A stretch of DNA of 64,000 bases from [Clostridium] symbiosum (GTDB taxonomy: Bacteria; Bacillota; Clostridia; Lachnospirales; Lachnospiraceae). Location: assembly GCA_021769625.1 (NCBI GenBank), contig JAETSN010000029.1, positions 1 to 64,000 on the forward strand, given 5' to 3'. Below are positions 8,650-17,983 of this stretch, one piece after another (the first letter of the stretch is position 1; the number at the start of each line of letters is the position of its first letter). Both the position numbers and the translations under genes were made by a program. The notes below the pieces were generated by a model. It made no database searches, was not told the DNA's origin, and saw nothing but the letters and a program-made list of their open reading frames with translations.

Positions 8650-11244
8650 CTAGCAGGTCGCCCCACCCACAAGGTGTTTCTGTGCTTTGATGACCTCATC
8701 CTTGCGGGCAAGCAGCTCATCGCTCATCAGCTTATCCTGCACATACTCAAATCCGAGCCTGTCGATCGTATCCGCAAAACGCTCGCCCGTGATCCCCTCA
8801 TCCCGGAAAAACAGGATCGCTTTTTCGATGATCTGCAATACCTCTTCCTTGTCCGTAAAGATCTTATCCAGCGCCTTTCCGTGGGCGATCTTCTTGCCCC
8901 AGCGCCCGCCGATATAAATGCGGTAACCTGTCTCCGCCTCTTTCACTGCCCCGAACGGACATTTTCCGATGCAGCGCCCGCAGTGGTTACACAGCGTCTT
9001 ATCAATCTTTAATTTTCTCTCGCCGTTTGCCTCTTCCACCTTCGCGTCTTTCAGCGGACAGTTGTTCTCCACCTGACAGATCTTACAACCTTTACAGAGA
9101 CTCTCATCCACCACCGGCACCCTCTGGCCGACTACGCCCAGATCGTTCAGGTCCGGCTTCACGCAGTTGTTGGGACAGCCGCCCACCGCGATCTTGAATT
9201 TGTGGGGCAGTTTCACATCGTTAAATCCTTTGTAGAACCTCTCATGGATCTCCTCCGACAGCGCAAAGGTATCGATCAGCCCGTACTGGCAGGTCGTGCC
9301 CTTACAGGACACCACAGGGCGCACTTTGGAACCTGTGCCGCCGGTCTCCAATCCCTCCCGCATCAGATATTCCCGCACTTCTTCAATCTTATCGTAGGGA
9401 ACGCCCTGGATCTCCAGCGTCAGTCTCGTGGTCATGGTCACTTCCCCGGTGCCGTATTTTTCAGCCGCCTCCGCGATGCACTGCTGTTCCTTCGCCGTGA
9501 TCTTGCCGTTTCTTGTGATCACACGCACATTGAAGCGGTCGGGATGGTTCTTATCCTGCAGGCAGCCGAGCGCCTTCACCCGCTTCACATCCTCCGCCGA
9601 TACAGTGGATTTTGCCCCTTCCACTTTCACCTCATTGAATGTGATGCCGCCTTCCAGCACCCTTGTATTCGTATAGCCATAGGCTTTCAGCCTGTTCTGC
9701 AAAAAGTATCCTCTCTTGCCCTTCGCGCAGACAAGCAGCAGCTTCGCGTCCTTCTCAATGTCTTCTATCGGGCCGTTCACTTTGGACAGGTTCACCCAAC
9801 GCGCCCCCGGTATCTTTGCCTCCGGCATCACATCGAGCACCTGATACCCTTTCGCCGCTCCCGCCAGATACGCCGCCGGCGTGATGGTCTCAAACGCTCC
9901 TGCCAGTTTGTTTTCCATGATATAACAGATCTGCACGAAGGGATGGATCGCTGTGGAGAAGGGCGGCGCGTACGCCATATCCATGTTCTCAAAATCTTCC
10001 ACCTTCGCGCCCAGGGAGATTCCCGTCACCGCGATATCCACGATCTTATCCACCGCGCCCGCGCCAAGCACCTGCACGCCCAGCACTCTATGGGAGTCTT
10101 TATCCGCCACCAGTTTGATGATAAAGCTGTCCGCGCCGGGATAATAGTGGGCTTTGTCATCCACCACTGCCAGCACGGTCTCCGCGTCATATCCTGCCGC
10201 CTTTGCCTGTCCTTCCGTCAGCCCCGTCTTGCCGGCGTTCAAGCCCGGCAACTTCACAACGCCCGTGCCAAGACAGCCCGCGTACTCCTTGTCTTTGCCG
10301 CTTAACACCTGCGCCAGCGTCCTGCCCGCATAGTTGGCTGTGGAGCCCATCGGCGACCACTGGGGCGCGCCGGTCAGGCGGTTTTTCACCATACAGCAGT
10401 CCCCCGCCGCATAGACATCGGGCACATTCGTCGCCATCTTTCCATCCACCACGATAGTGCCCCGCTCCATCACAAGGCCGCTGTCCTTCAAAAACGCCGT
10501 GTTGGGGCGGATGCCCACGCTCATCACCACCACGTCAGCGCCAAATACACCGGCATCTGTCTTCACGCCCGCCGCTTTTTCCGTTCCTTCCACCGCTTCC
10601 ACTTTCACACCGGTATGTACGGAGATGCCGCTCTTCTTCAGCTGCTTTTTCGCAAAATCAGCCATCTCGGGATCCAGAATGCCGGGCAGGATCTGCGGCG
10701 CCAGATCCACCACCGTCACCATCAGCCCCTGCGCCTTCACATTTTCCGCGATCTCCAGCCCGATAAAACCGCCGCCCACCACGACAGCCTTTTTACAGTG
10801 ATTCTCCTGAATATAATTTCTCAACTCGATCGCGTCGTCCGGCGTGCGCATCTTGAAAACGCCGGGCAGCCCTGCCCCCGGAATGGGCGGCACGATGGGA
10901 GATGCCCCCGTTGCGATGATCAGCCTGTCGTAACCGTACTCCACCGTCTCCCCGGTGGAAACTTTCTTTGCCTGAACCTTCTTTCCGGCGAAATCAATCT
11001 GCTCCGCCTCCACCCCGGTATGCACCGTAACTCCGGTCAATCCTTCATACTTCTTTGGCGTATTGACGATCAGCTCCTCCCTGCTCCCGATCAGCCCGCC
11101 CACATAGTAGGGCAGCCCGCAGCCCGCGTAAGAGATATCCTCCCCCTTCGTAATGATCGTAACCTCCGCACTGCGGTCCTCCCGCATGCACTTTGCGGCA
11201 GCCTTCGTTCCCGCGGCCACGCCTCCGATAACCAACACCTTCAT
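8650..11244 (-). CDS. FAD-dependent CoA-disulfide reductase-like / rhodanese / siroheme-ferredoxin domain fusion
   Basis: An 864-residue multidomain redox protein. Residues 1-440 are a pyridine-nucleotide disulfide oxidoreductase of the CoA-disulfide/NADH oxidase family, with GGVAAGTKAA, redox-active Cys42 in AGCGLPYY and the NAD motif VVGGGFIGLE. Residues 450-545 are rhodanese-like with candidate active Cys506. Residues 560-700 match sulfite/nitrite reductase domains with CX4C (647/652) and CX3C (690/694) that could hold a siroheme-coupled 4Fe-4S cluster. Two ferredoxin motifs follow (717-729, 752-762), then a helical tail. Likely a cytosolic electron-transfer enzyme of sulfur chemistry. ATG after AGGAG. 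Whether it reduces sulfite, persulfide or CoA disulfide cannot be read here. Confidence 0.88.
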   Translation of the reverse strand: MKVLVIGGVAAGTKAAAKCMREDRSAEVTIITKGEDISYAGCGLPYYVGGLIGSREELIVNTPKKYEGLTGVTVHTGVEAEQIDFAGKKVQAKKVSTGETVEYGYDRLIIATGASPIVPPIPGAGLPGVFKMRTPDDAIELRNYIQENHCKKAVVVGGGFIGLEIAENVKAQGLMVTVVDLAPQILPGILDPEMADFAKKQLKKSGISVHTGVKVEAVEGTEKAAGVKTDAGVFGADVVVMSVGIRPNTAFLKDSGLVMERGTIVVDGKMATNVPDVYAAGDCCMVKNRLTGAPQWSPMGSTANYAGRTLAQVLSGKDKEYAGCLGTGVVKLPGLNAGKTGLTEGQAKAAGYDAETVLAVVDDKAHYYPGADSFIIKLVADKDSHRVLGVQVLGAGAVDKIVDIAVTGISLGAKVEDFENMDMAYAPPFSTAIHPFVQICYIMENKLAGAFETITPAAYLAGAAKGYQVLDVMPEAKIPGARWVNLSKVNGPIEDIEKDAKLLLVCAKGKRGYFLQNRLKAYGYTNTRVLEGGITFNEVKVEGAKSTVSAEDVKRVKALGCLQDKNHPDRFNVRVITRNGKITAKEQQCIAEAAEKYGTGEVTMTTRLTLEIQGVPYDKIEEVREYLMREGLETGGTGSKVRPVVSCKGTTCQYGLIDTFALSEEIHERFYKGFNDVKLPHKFKIAVGGCPNNCVKPDLNDLGVVGQRVPVVDESLCKGCKICQVENNCPLKDAKVEEANGERKLKIDKTLCNHCGRCIGKCPFGAVKEAETGYRIYIGGRWGKKIAHGKALDKIFTDKEEVLQIIEKAILFFRDEGITGERFADTIDRLGFEYVQDKLMSDELLARKDEVIKAQKHLVGGATC

Positions 11245-11357
11245 CTTATTTCTCCTCTCTTTTCTTTATGGCTTCTCCTGCTTTTGTATCATGCAGTTAT
11301 ATTTTTCTTTCTTCCGCACAAGCCTCTCTATCAAACAGCTGCTTCCCCCTGCGGGCG

Positions 11358-13517
11358 TCACATACTGACTCTCTCCCCGATCTCCGCCATCTTCGCGTCA
11401 CAGAGCCTCGTGTCGCCATGCACTCTGGAGTAGGCGAGATATCCGTTCATCCGGTCGATCTTCGTGAGATTCCTGCTGCCGCACTTCGGGCAGACGTCCA
11501 TCTCCAGCTCCTGATGTCCGCAGTCGTCGCAGTAGGCCAGCGACAGGTTCACTCCCTCGTAAAAACCCATCTCCATCGCCCGCCTCACAAGTGTGCGGAT
11601 CGCTTCCGCATTATAGTCCACAGGATATTTTACATACTGGATCTTCCCGCCGTTGAACAGATCCCAGAACCGCTTCTCCAGATCCTGCTTTTCAATCGGC
11701 GTGATCTGCTCCGTCACATGGCAGTGGAAACTGTTGGAGACATATGCCCTGTCCGAAACCCCCTCTATAATACCATATTTTGCCCGGAACTGCTCCACCT
11801 GCAGCCCGCAGAGATTTTCCGCCGGTGTGCCGTAGATCGCGTAGAGCCGCTTATCCTCCTTCTTAAACTGTCCCACTTTGTCGTTGATATACCGCATCAC
11901 TTCCAGCGCAAAAGCCCCGTCCTCCACCAGAGACTTTCCGTTATAGAGCACCTGCAGCTCATTTAACGCCGTGATGCCAAAACTCGCCGTGGCGGAGGCA
12001 AGCATCGGTTTGATCTTGTCATGGAAACCCAGATGTCCGCCGTAAAAACCGCCCTCACAGTACCCCAGCGGATTATTCGAAGCTTTCATCTCCCCCAGAT
12101 AAGCGTAAGTCCGCAGGTGCAGCCGCCTGATCAGCTCCAGATAATAGTCCAGCACCTCGTAAAAATCCCGGCTCTCCTGCCTCGCCTTCGCTAAGATCAT
12201 CGGCAGATGGAGCGACACCACCCCGATGTTGAACCGCCCCACAAAGACCGGCTTATCCTCCTGATCTGCCGGTTCCATACCGCCCCGCTCATACCACGGG
12301 GACAAAAACGCCCGACAGCCCATGGGGGAGACCACCCTGCCGTATTTTTTGTACATTTCCGCCACATAACCCTCCCCGGTCAGGGAAAGCCAGTCCGGAT
12401 ACATGGTCTTCGCGGAGCAGGCGATCCCCGCCTCAAAAAGCTCCTCCAGCTCACCCCCCGGCCCGTGCAGATCCTTATCATACAGAAAAACGATCTTCGG
12501 GAACAGCACCGGCTTTTTATGTCCCTTCTTTCCCTGCCCGCCCTTCCGTACATTAAGCAGCGTCTTTGTGGCGAGGCGGGCAAACCTGTCTTTTCCGAGT
12601 CCCGCCGTCACCGTGATGAACGGATAGTCCCCGCGGCTTGACGCCACGGTATTAAATTTATACTCCCAGCCCTGAAAGCCCTGCTCCATCTCTTTACAGA
12701 GATCTTTCCACGCCTGTTCCTCGGCTTTCTCCTCCGAAAGCCCCAGAGAGAGATATTTCTCCAGATTCCTGCCGTAGGACTTCTCCGCATAGGGCACCAG
12801 CAGCTTATCCACCTCCGGCACCGTAAAACCGCCGTACTGCTGGCTTGCCGCCGACAGCACGATATCCCCCATCACATCAAAGGCGGTATCCAGCGTTTTC
12901 GGCTCATTATACCAGACATTTCCCATCTCAAAGCCGCCCTTTAACACCTCGCCGATATCAAAGAGACAGCAGTTCATCGTATCCCGCCTTGCGGACATAT
13001 CATGAATATAGATATAACCGTCATGGGCAGCCTGTATCTCCTCCCTCGTCAGGAAAAATTTCTGATACATCTCCCGGTTCAGCTGGTTGAATATCAGGCT
13101 CCGTCTCGTGGAGACAAGGGCAGAATCCGTGTTTGCATTCTCCTTATCCCCGATATACATGATAGACTGGCTCTTTTTATAAACCTCATCCAGCATTTTG
13201 ACAAAATCCTGCTTGTAATTCCGGTAATCCCGGTAGCTCTTCGCCACCGCAGGATTGATCTGCTCCAGAGCGTACTCCACCACATGGTGCATGACTTCGA
13301 TAGGGATGCCGGTCATCTGTTCCTCTTCCACTTTTGCAATGACAAGTTCACAGATCTTCCCTTTCTCCTCCTCCGTCAGTGTTGCCATCACACGGTACGC
13401 GCTCTTGCCCACCGCATCGATGACCTTCTGCACCTGGAAGGGCTCTTTGCTGCCGTCCTTTTTTATGATATGGATCTGATAACGCGGTTTATACTTTTCG
13501 TTGTAATTGGTTTCCAT
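11358..13517 (-). CDS. nrdD: Anaerobic ribonucleoside-triphosphate reductase (class III)
   Basis: A 719-residue glycyl-radical enzyme making deoxyribonucleotides without oxygen. The N-terminal ATP-cone (about 10-100, IIKKDGSKEPF start) gives allosteric control; the catalytic barrel follows; a zinc site (CDDCGH...CPKCGS) and the glycyl-radical loop RMNGYLAYSR lie at the C-terminus. The frame extends to a TTG at 13541, but the ATG at 13517 follows AAAGGA at good spacing. The activase gene nrdG is not in this window, unlike the frequent nrdD-nrdG pairing. It lies 24 bases after a WYL regulator. Confidence 0.96.
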   Translation of the reverse strand: METNYNEKYKPRYQIHIIKKDGSKEPFQVQKVIDAVGKSAYRVMATLTEEEKGKICELVIAKVEEEQMTGIPIEVMHHVVEYALEQINPAVAKSYRDYRNYKQDFVKMLDEVYKKSQSIMYIGDKENANTDSALVSTRRSLIFNQLNREMYQKFFLTREEIQAAHDGYIYIHDMSARRDTMNCCLFDIGEVLKGGFEMGNVWYNEPKTLDTAFDVMGDIVLSAASQQYGGFTVPEVDKLLVPYAEKSYGRNLEKYLSLGLSEEKAEEQAWKDLCKEMEQGFQGWEYKFNTVASSRGDYPFITVTAGLGKDRFARLATKTLLNVRKGGQGKKGHKKPVLFPKIVFLYDKDLHGPGGELEELFEAGIACSAKTMYPDWLSLTGEGYVAEMYKKYGRVVSPMGCRAFLSPWYERGGMEPADQEDKPVFVGRFNIGVVSLHLPMILAKARQESRDFYEVLDYYLELIRRLHLRTYAYLGEMKASNNPLGYCEGGFYGGHLGFHDKIKPMLASATASFGITALNELQVLYNGKSLVEDGAFALEVMRYINDKVGQFKKEDKRLYAIYGTPAENLCGLQVEQFRAKYGIIEGVSDRAYVSNSFHCHVTEQITPIEKQDLEKRFWDLFNGGKIQYVKYPVDYNAEAIRTLVRRAMEMGFYEGVNLSLAYCDDCGHQELEMDVCPKCGSRNLTKIDRMNGYLAYSRVHGDTRLCDAKMAEIGERVSM

Positions 13518-13541
13518 AAGATTTCCTTTAATCGTTTTCAA

Positions 13542-14528
13542 TCAGTTGTTTTCCAATATTTCTGTCAGATAACTCCGGTACCCCTCCCTTACCTGCTCCG
13601 GCGCTGTCACTTTTACATCCTTCCCGATGCCCGCAAGCCAGCCGTAAAACTGTCTGCTGACCATCACCTTGACATGCACCGCAAACCGTTCTTCGGAAAG
13701 TTTCTGCAGAGAGACATCCTTCCCGAAACGGTCCAGCACTACGCCCACCAGATAATTCGGAAAACTCAGCGTCACCATCATTTCCTCCCCGCCGTACATG
13801 CCGAATGTTTTCGCCGAGTAAGCCGACAGATCACATTTCTTAAAAACTTCCTCCCCCTCACGGCGCTCCGGCAGCATCTCTATCGGCCCGATCTTATCCA
13901 CCCTGAAATGCTTCAACATCCCCGCCTGCGCATCATAACCGATCAGATAATAGTTTTCATCATTCCACATCAGCGACCAGGGACTGATCCGATAAGGTCT
14001 TCCGCCCCTCCTCGGCACCAATTTCTTCTGCAGATTCCACTCCAGATACAAAAAAGAAATCTGCCTGTTCTCATGGATTGCCGTATGGATTGCATCCACA
14101 TGATAGTAAATACTCTCGTTCTCATTTTTGATCTGTTCCGACGTGTAGACCTGACGCTGCAGCTGCACCGCCTCGTATCTGCTCGTGAGTTTTTCGATCT
14201 TCCTGATCAGCTGTTCCGACTTGGACTTCGTGATAAAACGAGATGCGGAAACCGCATCTACGAGAAGCTTGCACTCCGGCAGTTCGAAATCCCTGGATGC
14301 CAGATAATAACCGCCGTTTCCTCTGGATGTATCAAAACCGATATCCACCCCAAAATCCATCAGACAGTTGATATCATGGTAAACGCTCTTCCGCTCCGCA
14401 CTGATATCTTCCGCTTTCAGTTTTTCCAGCAGAACAGCCATCGGCATCGGATGCTGCTCGTCCGTCTGCTCGGCCAGGATCTTCAAGAGGTATAATAATT
14501 TCAGTTTTTGATTTTCTGATTTCGGCAT
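13542..14528 (-). CDS. HTH/WYL-domain transcriptional regulator
   Basis: A 328-residue DeoR-like winged-helix protein (about 1-65, LKLLYLLKILAEQTDEQHPM) followed by a WYL ligand-sensing domain (about 130-300; ISFLYLEWNLQKKLVPRRGG and PYRISPWSLMWNDENYYLIGYD) and a WCX C-terminal region. WYL regulators sense nucleotides or nucleic-acid products in characterised cases. It is 24 bases upstream of nrdD and 26 bases after a nucleotidase gene, so control of nucleotide genes is plausible but inferred. ATG at 14528 follows GGGGAG; a GTG two codons earlier overlaps that ribosome site. Confidence 0.9.
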   Translation of the reverse strand: MPKSENQKLKLLYLLKILAEQTDEQHPMPMAVLLEKLKAEDISAERKSVYHDINCLMDFGVDIGFDTSRGNGGYYLASRDFELPECKLLVDAVSASRFITKSKSEQLIRKIEKLTSRYEAVQLQRQVYTSEQIKNENESIYYHVDAIHTAIHENRQISFLYLEWNLQKKLVPRRGGRPYRISPWSLMWNDENYYLIGYDAQAGMLKHFRVDKIGPIEMLPERREGEEVFKKCDLSAYSAKTFGMYGGEEMMVTLSFPNYLVGVVLDRFGKDVSLQKLSEERFAVHVKVMVSRQFYGWLAGIGKDVKVTAPEQVREGYRSYLTEILENN

Positions 14529-14554
14529 GGTCACTCCCCATTCACAAATTTACA

Positions 14555-15274
14555 TCAGGCACATCTTTCCACGATTCCGAACAACTCCCGCAGATTCCCG
14601 ATCTCATACTCGACATGCAGCCCCCCGCCATCTTCCTGATGCGCCGGGAATGGTTTCCCCTTCGGGTTATACCAGCAGGCATCCACCCCTGCATTGTTCG
14701 CGCCCCGCATATCAGAAGTCAGGGAATCCCCCACCAGCAGGGCTTTGTCCTTTCTGAACCCCGGAAGGTCCGCAAAGGCGATCTCAAAAAACTCCCTCCG
14801 CGGCTTTTCATACCCTATTACATCCGATATAAAAACCTGATCGATCAGCCTGTCAAACCCGGAATTTTTCATCTTGATCCGCTGCGTGATGAGAATGCCA
14901 TTGGTGACAATATGCTGCTTTATCCCCATCTCCTTAAATTCTTTCACGATCTCATAGGAATCATCCACATAATATGTCTTTGTGCCCAGTTCCCGCTCGT
15001 ACTGTTTCTGCATCAGCTCCGGATCGATATGATCGATTCCCGCCTGAATAAAAAATTCTTTAAACCTTCCCGGCAGCAGTTCCTTTTTCTCTATCTCGCC
15101 CCGCTCCAGCCTCTCCCAGAATTTTTCATTGATTCCGGAATACAATGCCAGCATTTCCTCTGTCATCGTGACGCCGTGGCTTTTTAAACACACACCCAGC
15201 GCATACCGCTCCGACTTCTTAAAATCCAGTAGCGTACCGTCCAGATCCCATAAAATTGTATCGTATTTTGGCAT
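14555..15274 (-). CDS. HAD hydrolase, YjjG-type noncanonical pyrimidine nucleotidase
   Basis: A 239-residue HAD phosphatase. Motif I DLDGTLLDF (nucleophile Asp10, acid/base Asp12), motif II IVTNG, motif III lysine in GYEKPRREFFE and motif IV LLVGDSLTSD are all visible, with a helical cap between. YjjG-type enzymes remove phosphate from non-canonical pyrimidine monophosphates. It sits upstream of the WYL regulator and nrdD, consistent with nucleotide-pool care. Start ATG at 15274. Confidence 0.88.
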   Translation of the reverse strand: MPKYDTILWDLDGTLLDFKKSERYALGVCLKSHGVTMTEEMLALYSGINEKFWERLERGEIEKKELLPGRFKEFFIQAGIDHIDPELMQKQYERELGTKTYYVDDSYEIVKEFKEMGIKQHIVTNGILITQRIKMKNSGFDRLIDQVFISDVIGYEKPRREFFEIAFADLPGFRKDKALLVGDSLTSDMRGANNAGVDACWYNPKGKPFPAHQEDGGGLHVEYEIGNLRELFGIVERCA

Positions 15275-15370
15275 AAAATGTCTTCCTTCGTCTCATCCGG
15301 CCCACAGAGCCGCGCTTTTGTCCCCCAAAAAAGCAAAAGATGTCCATGCATCCATGAACATCCCTTTTTG

Positions 15371-15541
15371 TCATGCCTTGCCGGCTTCCTCCGCGGCACC
15401 GCCTTCCGGCACAATCTTTGCATCTTTGCTCTTTCTCCACTTAATTCCGATAAAGCATGCCGCAACCACTAAAGCCGCCGCGATCACAAAAAGAATGGCA
15501 TACGCCAGAAAATTTAATCCGAATAACGCTCCAGCACTCAT
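15371..15541 (-). CDS. Small single-span membrane protein, 56 residues
   Basis: An unlisted short gene. The protein starts MSAGALFGLNFLAYAI, has one strong hydrophobic span (about residues 5-31), then a basic stop-transfer (KWRKSKDAK) and an acidic, Ala-rich cytosolic tail. The ATG at 15541 follows AAGGAA at about 6 bases and is preceded by a promoter with an 18-base spacer. No function known to me; similar short proteins occur in Lachnospiraceae. It is first in a leftward series with the nucleotidase, WYL and nrdD genes. Confidence 0.7.
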   Translation of the reverse strand: MSAGALFGLNFLAYAILFVIAAALVVAACFIGIKWRKSKDAKIVPEGGAAEEAGKA

Positions 15542-15600
15542 CGTCCGTTCCTTCTTTCTTCAATAATATGTTTATATTATTTTATTTTTCTTTAGTGGCT

Positions 15601-15630
15601 ATTATATCATTCACAGCCCCGTATCGTCAA
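15601..15630 (-). promoter_or_regulatory. Promoter of the small membrane protein gene
   Basis: On the minus strand TTGACG (15630-15625) and a perfect TATAAT (15606-15601) are separated by 18 bases. The -35 lies inside the 3-prime end of the RNase HI gene. It probably drives the 56-residue protein and possibly the nucleotidase-WYL-nrdD series. Confidence 0.6.
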
Positions 15631-16084
15631 GTAAGTCCTCGCCGTCCGCCGCGCCCGTCGCAAGGGTATCGCAGCGCTCATTCTCCGGATGTCCGTCATG
15701 TCCTTTCACCCAGATAAACTGCACCTGATGGGGCTCCATCGCCTTTAAAAGCCTCTTCCACAGATCCACGTTTTTCACCGCGCCGCCGTCCGCCTTTTTC
15801 CAGTTCTTTTTCAGCCAGCCGCCGACCCAGTTTTTCTCAAACGCGTCCACCAGATATTTGGAGTCGGAGACCAGTTCCACCCGGCAGGGTTTTATCAGCG
15901 CTTCCAGCCCGGCGATCGCCGCCATCAATTCCATGCGGTTATTCGTCGTTTTTTTATATCCTGCGCTATACTCCCTCTCATGCAGCGTTCCTTTACTGTC
16001 CACATACTGCACTACAGCGCCATATCCTCCGGGGCCATCCGGATTTCCTCTCGCCGCCCCGTCCGTATATATTTTTACATCCAT
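15611..16084 (-). CDS. rnhA: Ribonuclease HI
   Basis: A 157-residue RNase HI that cuts RNA in RNA-DNA hybrids. The catalytic acidic residues are in DGAARGNPDGPGGYGA, NRMELMAAI, SDSKYL and a late aspartate; the length is normal. An upstream extension to 16132 is rejected: it would run into the MutS-like gene, whereas ATG 16084 lies one base after that gene's TGA (16088-16086), implying translational coupling. Confidence 0.94.
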   Translation of the reverse strand: MDVKIYTDGAARGNPDGPGGYGAVVQYVDSKGTLHEREYSAGYKKTTNNRMELMAAIAGLEALIKPCRVELVSDSKYLVDAFEKNWVGGWLKKNWKKADGGAVKNVDLWKRLLKAMEPHQVQFIWVKGHDGHPENERCDTLATGAADGEDLLDDTGL

Positions 16085-16085
16085 A

Positions 16086-17954
16086 TCAGATAACCATGCC
16101 CTTTCCCATCGCGATGTCGTCTTCAATGCCATTAGCCAGCCACTCGCCGGTCTCCAGAAATCTCTCCGCCAGCTCCTCCGCCTCCCGGATCACCCGCGCA
16201 TCATATCCCATCACTTCCAGCAGCCGGATCGCGTTTCTCGACTGTGCCCTGCCTTTTTTCAGCAGATAGTTAAAACTGATATCCCCGTCCTCTATGGTCT
16301 CCTCAAAATGATAATTCTCATAGGCTCCTTCCAACAGATGGGTCAATTCAATATCATGGGTCGCCGCAAAACAGAGCACGCCTTTCCCTGTCAGGGACTG
16401 CAGGATCCTGCTGGATGCCGCGATCCGCTCCACCGTGTTGGTGCCCCGCAGCACCTCATCCACAAAGCACAGTACCGCCGGAAGCCTTTGCCCGCCGGCA
16501 TATCCCATCTTTCCTCCCCGATCGCCTCCTGCCGCTTCCTGTCCGGAATATATTCCAGCACCGGTCTCCTCATTCTCCCCGCAGGCATCCAGGATCCGCT
16601 TTAACGCCCTGATCTCCACCATAAAATAACTCTCGCCGCCGGTCAGGTCATCCCGCAGCGCCATGGAACTCATCACCCTGTAAAAGGGTGCAGACCACCG
16701 CTTTGCAGGCACGGTACAGATCGTCTGGGCAAACACAGCCCCCAGTGCCACTGTCTTTAAAAAGGTGGACTTGCCGGAAGCATTGGAACCTGTGACCAGA
16801 ACGCCCCGCTTTGTATCGATACTGTTCTTCACCGGATCATGCAGCAACGGATGATAAAGTTCCTCCGCAGAAAGTCCATACTCTTCCCGGATATCCGGCC
16901 TGCAGAAACCGTCCAGAGAAGCCCTGAAGTAAGCAATGGAAATGCAGGCGTCCAGCGTCCCCACGGCGGACACCAGTTCCCGGATCAGGGCATCCTTTTC
17001 CCTGACGATCTTTAACATCTGGTTAAACTTTATCAGATCCAGATGCAGCGCCATCTTCAGATAATCAAACAGCAGATCTAAGGGGCCGGAACTCCCCATG
17101 GGATTTGACATGGACATCGCCATCTGCGAAAAACTCCTGAAATCTCCCAGCGCTTTGACATCCTTCTCCAGAATATCCTGATACTTTTCAAAAACCGCTT
17201 CAGCCTCCGCACTGTCCGCCTTCAGGCTGCCGCTCCGGCAGGCCCTGTTTAAAATGCCCTTTATTTTCTCCGCTCCTTTTATCATGCGCAGGATATAGGC
17301 AAAACTGATCAGGTAAGGATTTGCCTCCCCCTTCTCCTTAAAGTAAGTCATGATGTTGGCCACCAGAACCACAAACAGCAAAAGTATCCCCAGTGCAGGC
17401 TCCGTAAACAACAGTCCCACTGCCGGAATATAGAGGAGGTCCATCAGGATATGCCGGATATTATCCCTCTTTCCCAGATTGTCCAGATAATCCAGATAGT
17501 CTTCCAGCGCATATTTTCCGGTAAAGCCGATCTCATAAAGCGCCATCGACAGCTGCTCCCGCAAATCGCTCTTCTCCTGCATACAGCCCGCAAGCGTATC
17601 CCGTTCTCTCAGCACTTCCCGCTCCGTCACAGGACAGCGGAGCATACGGTAAAGTTCCCCTGCCCCCGCGGAAGATCTCGCATAATTCATCCTCTGAAAC
17701 ATAAGATCCATATCCAGATCGTTCCAGGTAATGTCATCCAGAAAAAATTGTCCAGCATTTTTCCTGTCATGAAGATAGCTGCCCTTTATGGCAGCTTCTT
17801 CCCTGCGCCGCTCTTTTCCCGGTACAGTTCCATATTCCTCTCTGATCAGTTTTTCCGCCAGCGCTCTCTGTTTTTTCTGTTCCAACATACCGCGCCAGCC
17901 GACGATCACGGCGGATACCAGAACGATCCCGCCAAAAATAATCCATTCATTCAT
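16086..17954 (-). CDS. Membrane-anchored MutS-like ATPase
   Basis: A 622-residue protein with an N-terminal membrane span (about 4-21), two close hydrophobic segments (about 168-200), a lever/clamp-like helical region and a C-terminal MutS-type ATPase with Walker A GSNASGKSTFLKT and Walker B LCFVDEVLRGTNTVERIAAS. The mismatch-recognition domain of true MutS is absent, so a repair role should not be assumed. Uncharacterised membrane MutS relatives exist in Firmicutes. It is coupled to RNase HI downstream. Sequence between the Walker motifs has an unusual Gly-rich insertion (TGAGIYSGQEAAGGDRGGKM). Confidence 0.87.
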   Translation of the reverse strand: MNEWIIFGGIVLVSAVIVGWRGMLEQKKQRALAEKLIREEYGTVPGKERRREEAAIKGSYLHDRKNAGQFFLDDITWNDLDMDLMFQRMNYARSSAGAGELYRMLRCPVTEREVLRERDTLAGCMQEKSDLREQLSMALYEIGFTGKYALEDYLDYLDNLGKRDNIRHILMDLLYIPAVGLLFTEPALGILLLFVVLVANIMTYFKEKGEANPYLISFAYILRMIKGAEKIKGILNRACRSGSLKADSAEAEAVFEKYQDILEKDVKALGDFRSFSQMAMSMSNPMGSSGPLDLLFDYLKMALHLDLIKFNQMLKIVREKDALIRELVSAVGTLDACISIAYFRASLDGFCRPDIREEYGLSAEELYHPLLHDPVKNSIDTKRGVLVTGSNASGKSTFLKTVALGAVFAQTICTVPAKRWSAPFYRVMSSMALRDDLTGGESYFMVEIRALKRILDACGENEETGAGIYSGQEAAGGDRGGKMGYAGGQRLPAVLCFVDEVLRGTNTVERIAASSRILQSLTGKGVLCFAATHDIELTHLLEGAYENYHFEETIEDGDISFNYLLKKGRAQSRNAIRLLEVMGYDARVIREAEELAERFLETGEWLANGIEDDIAMGKGMVI

Positions 17955-17983
17955 ACCGATTACAGTTCTTCTCCGTCTCTGCT

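Noticed and set aside
9202-10305. A 367-residue plus-strand frame over the fusion gene
   Set aside because: Shadow of the CoA-disulfide-reductase fusion; composition His/Arg-rich with no domain. The same applies to long frames over nrdD, iorA and htpG.
13002-14495. A 497-residue frame opposite nrdD and the WYL regulator
   Set aside because: Spans two genes with strong domain evidence on the other strand; no start signal.
16086-17954. Canonical MutS mismatch repair protein
   Set aside because: No mismatch-binding domain, presence of membrane spans and short length.
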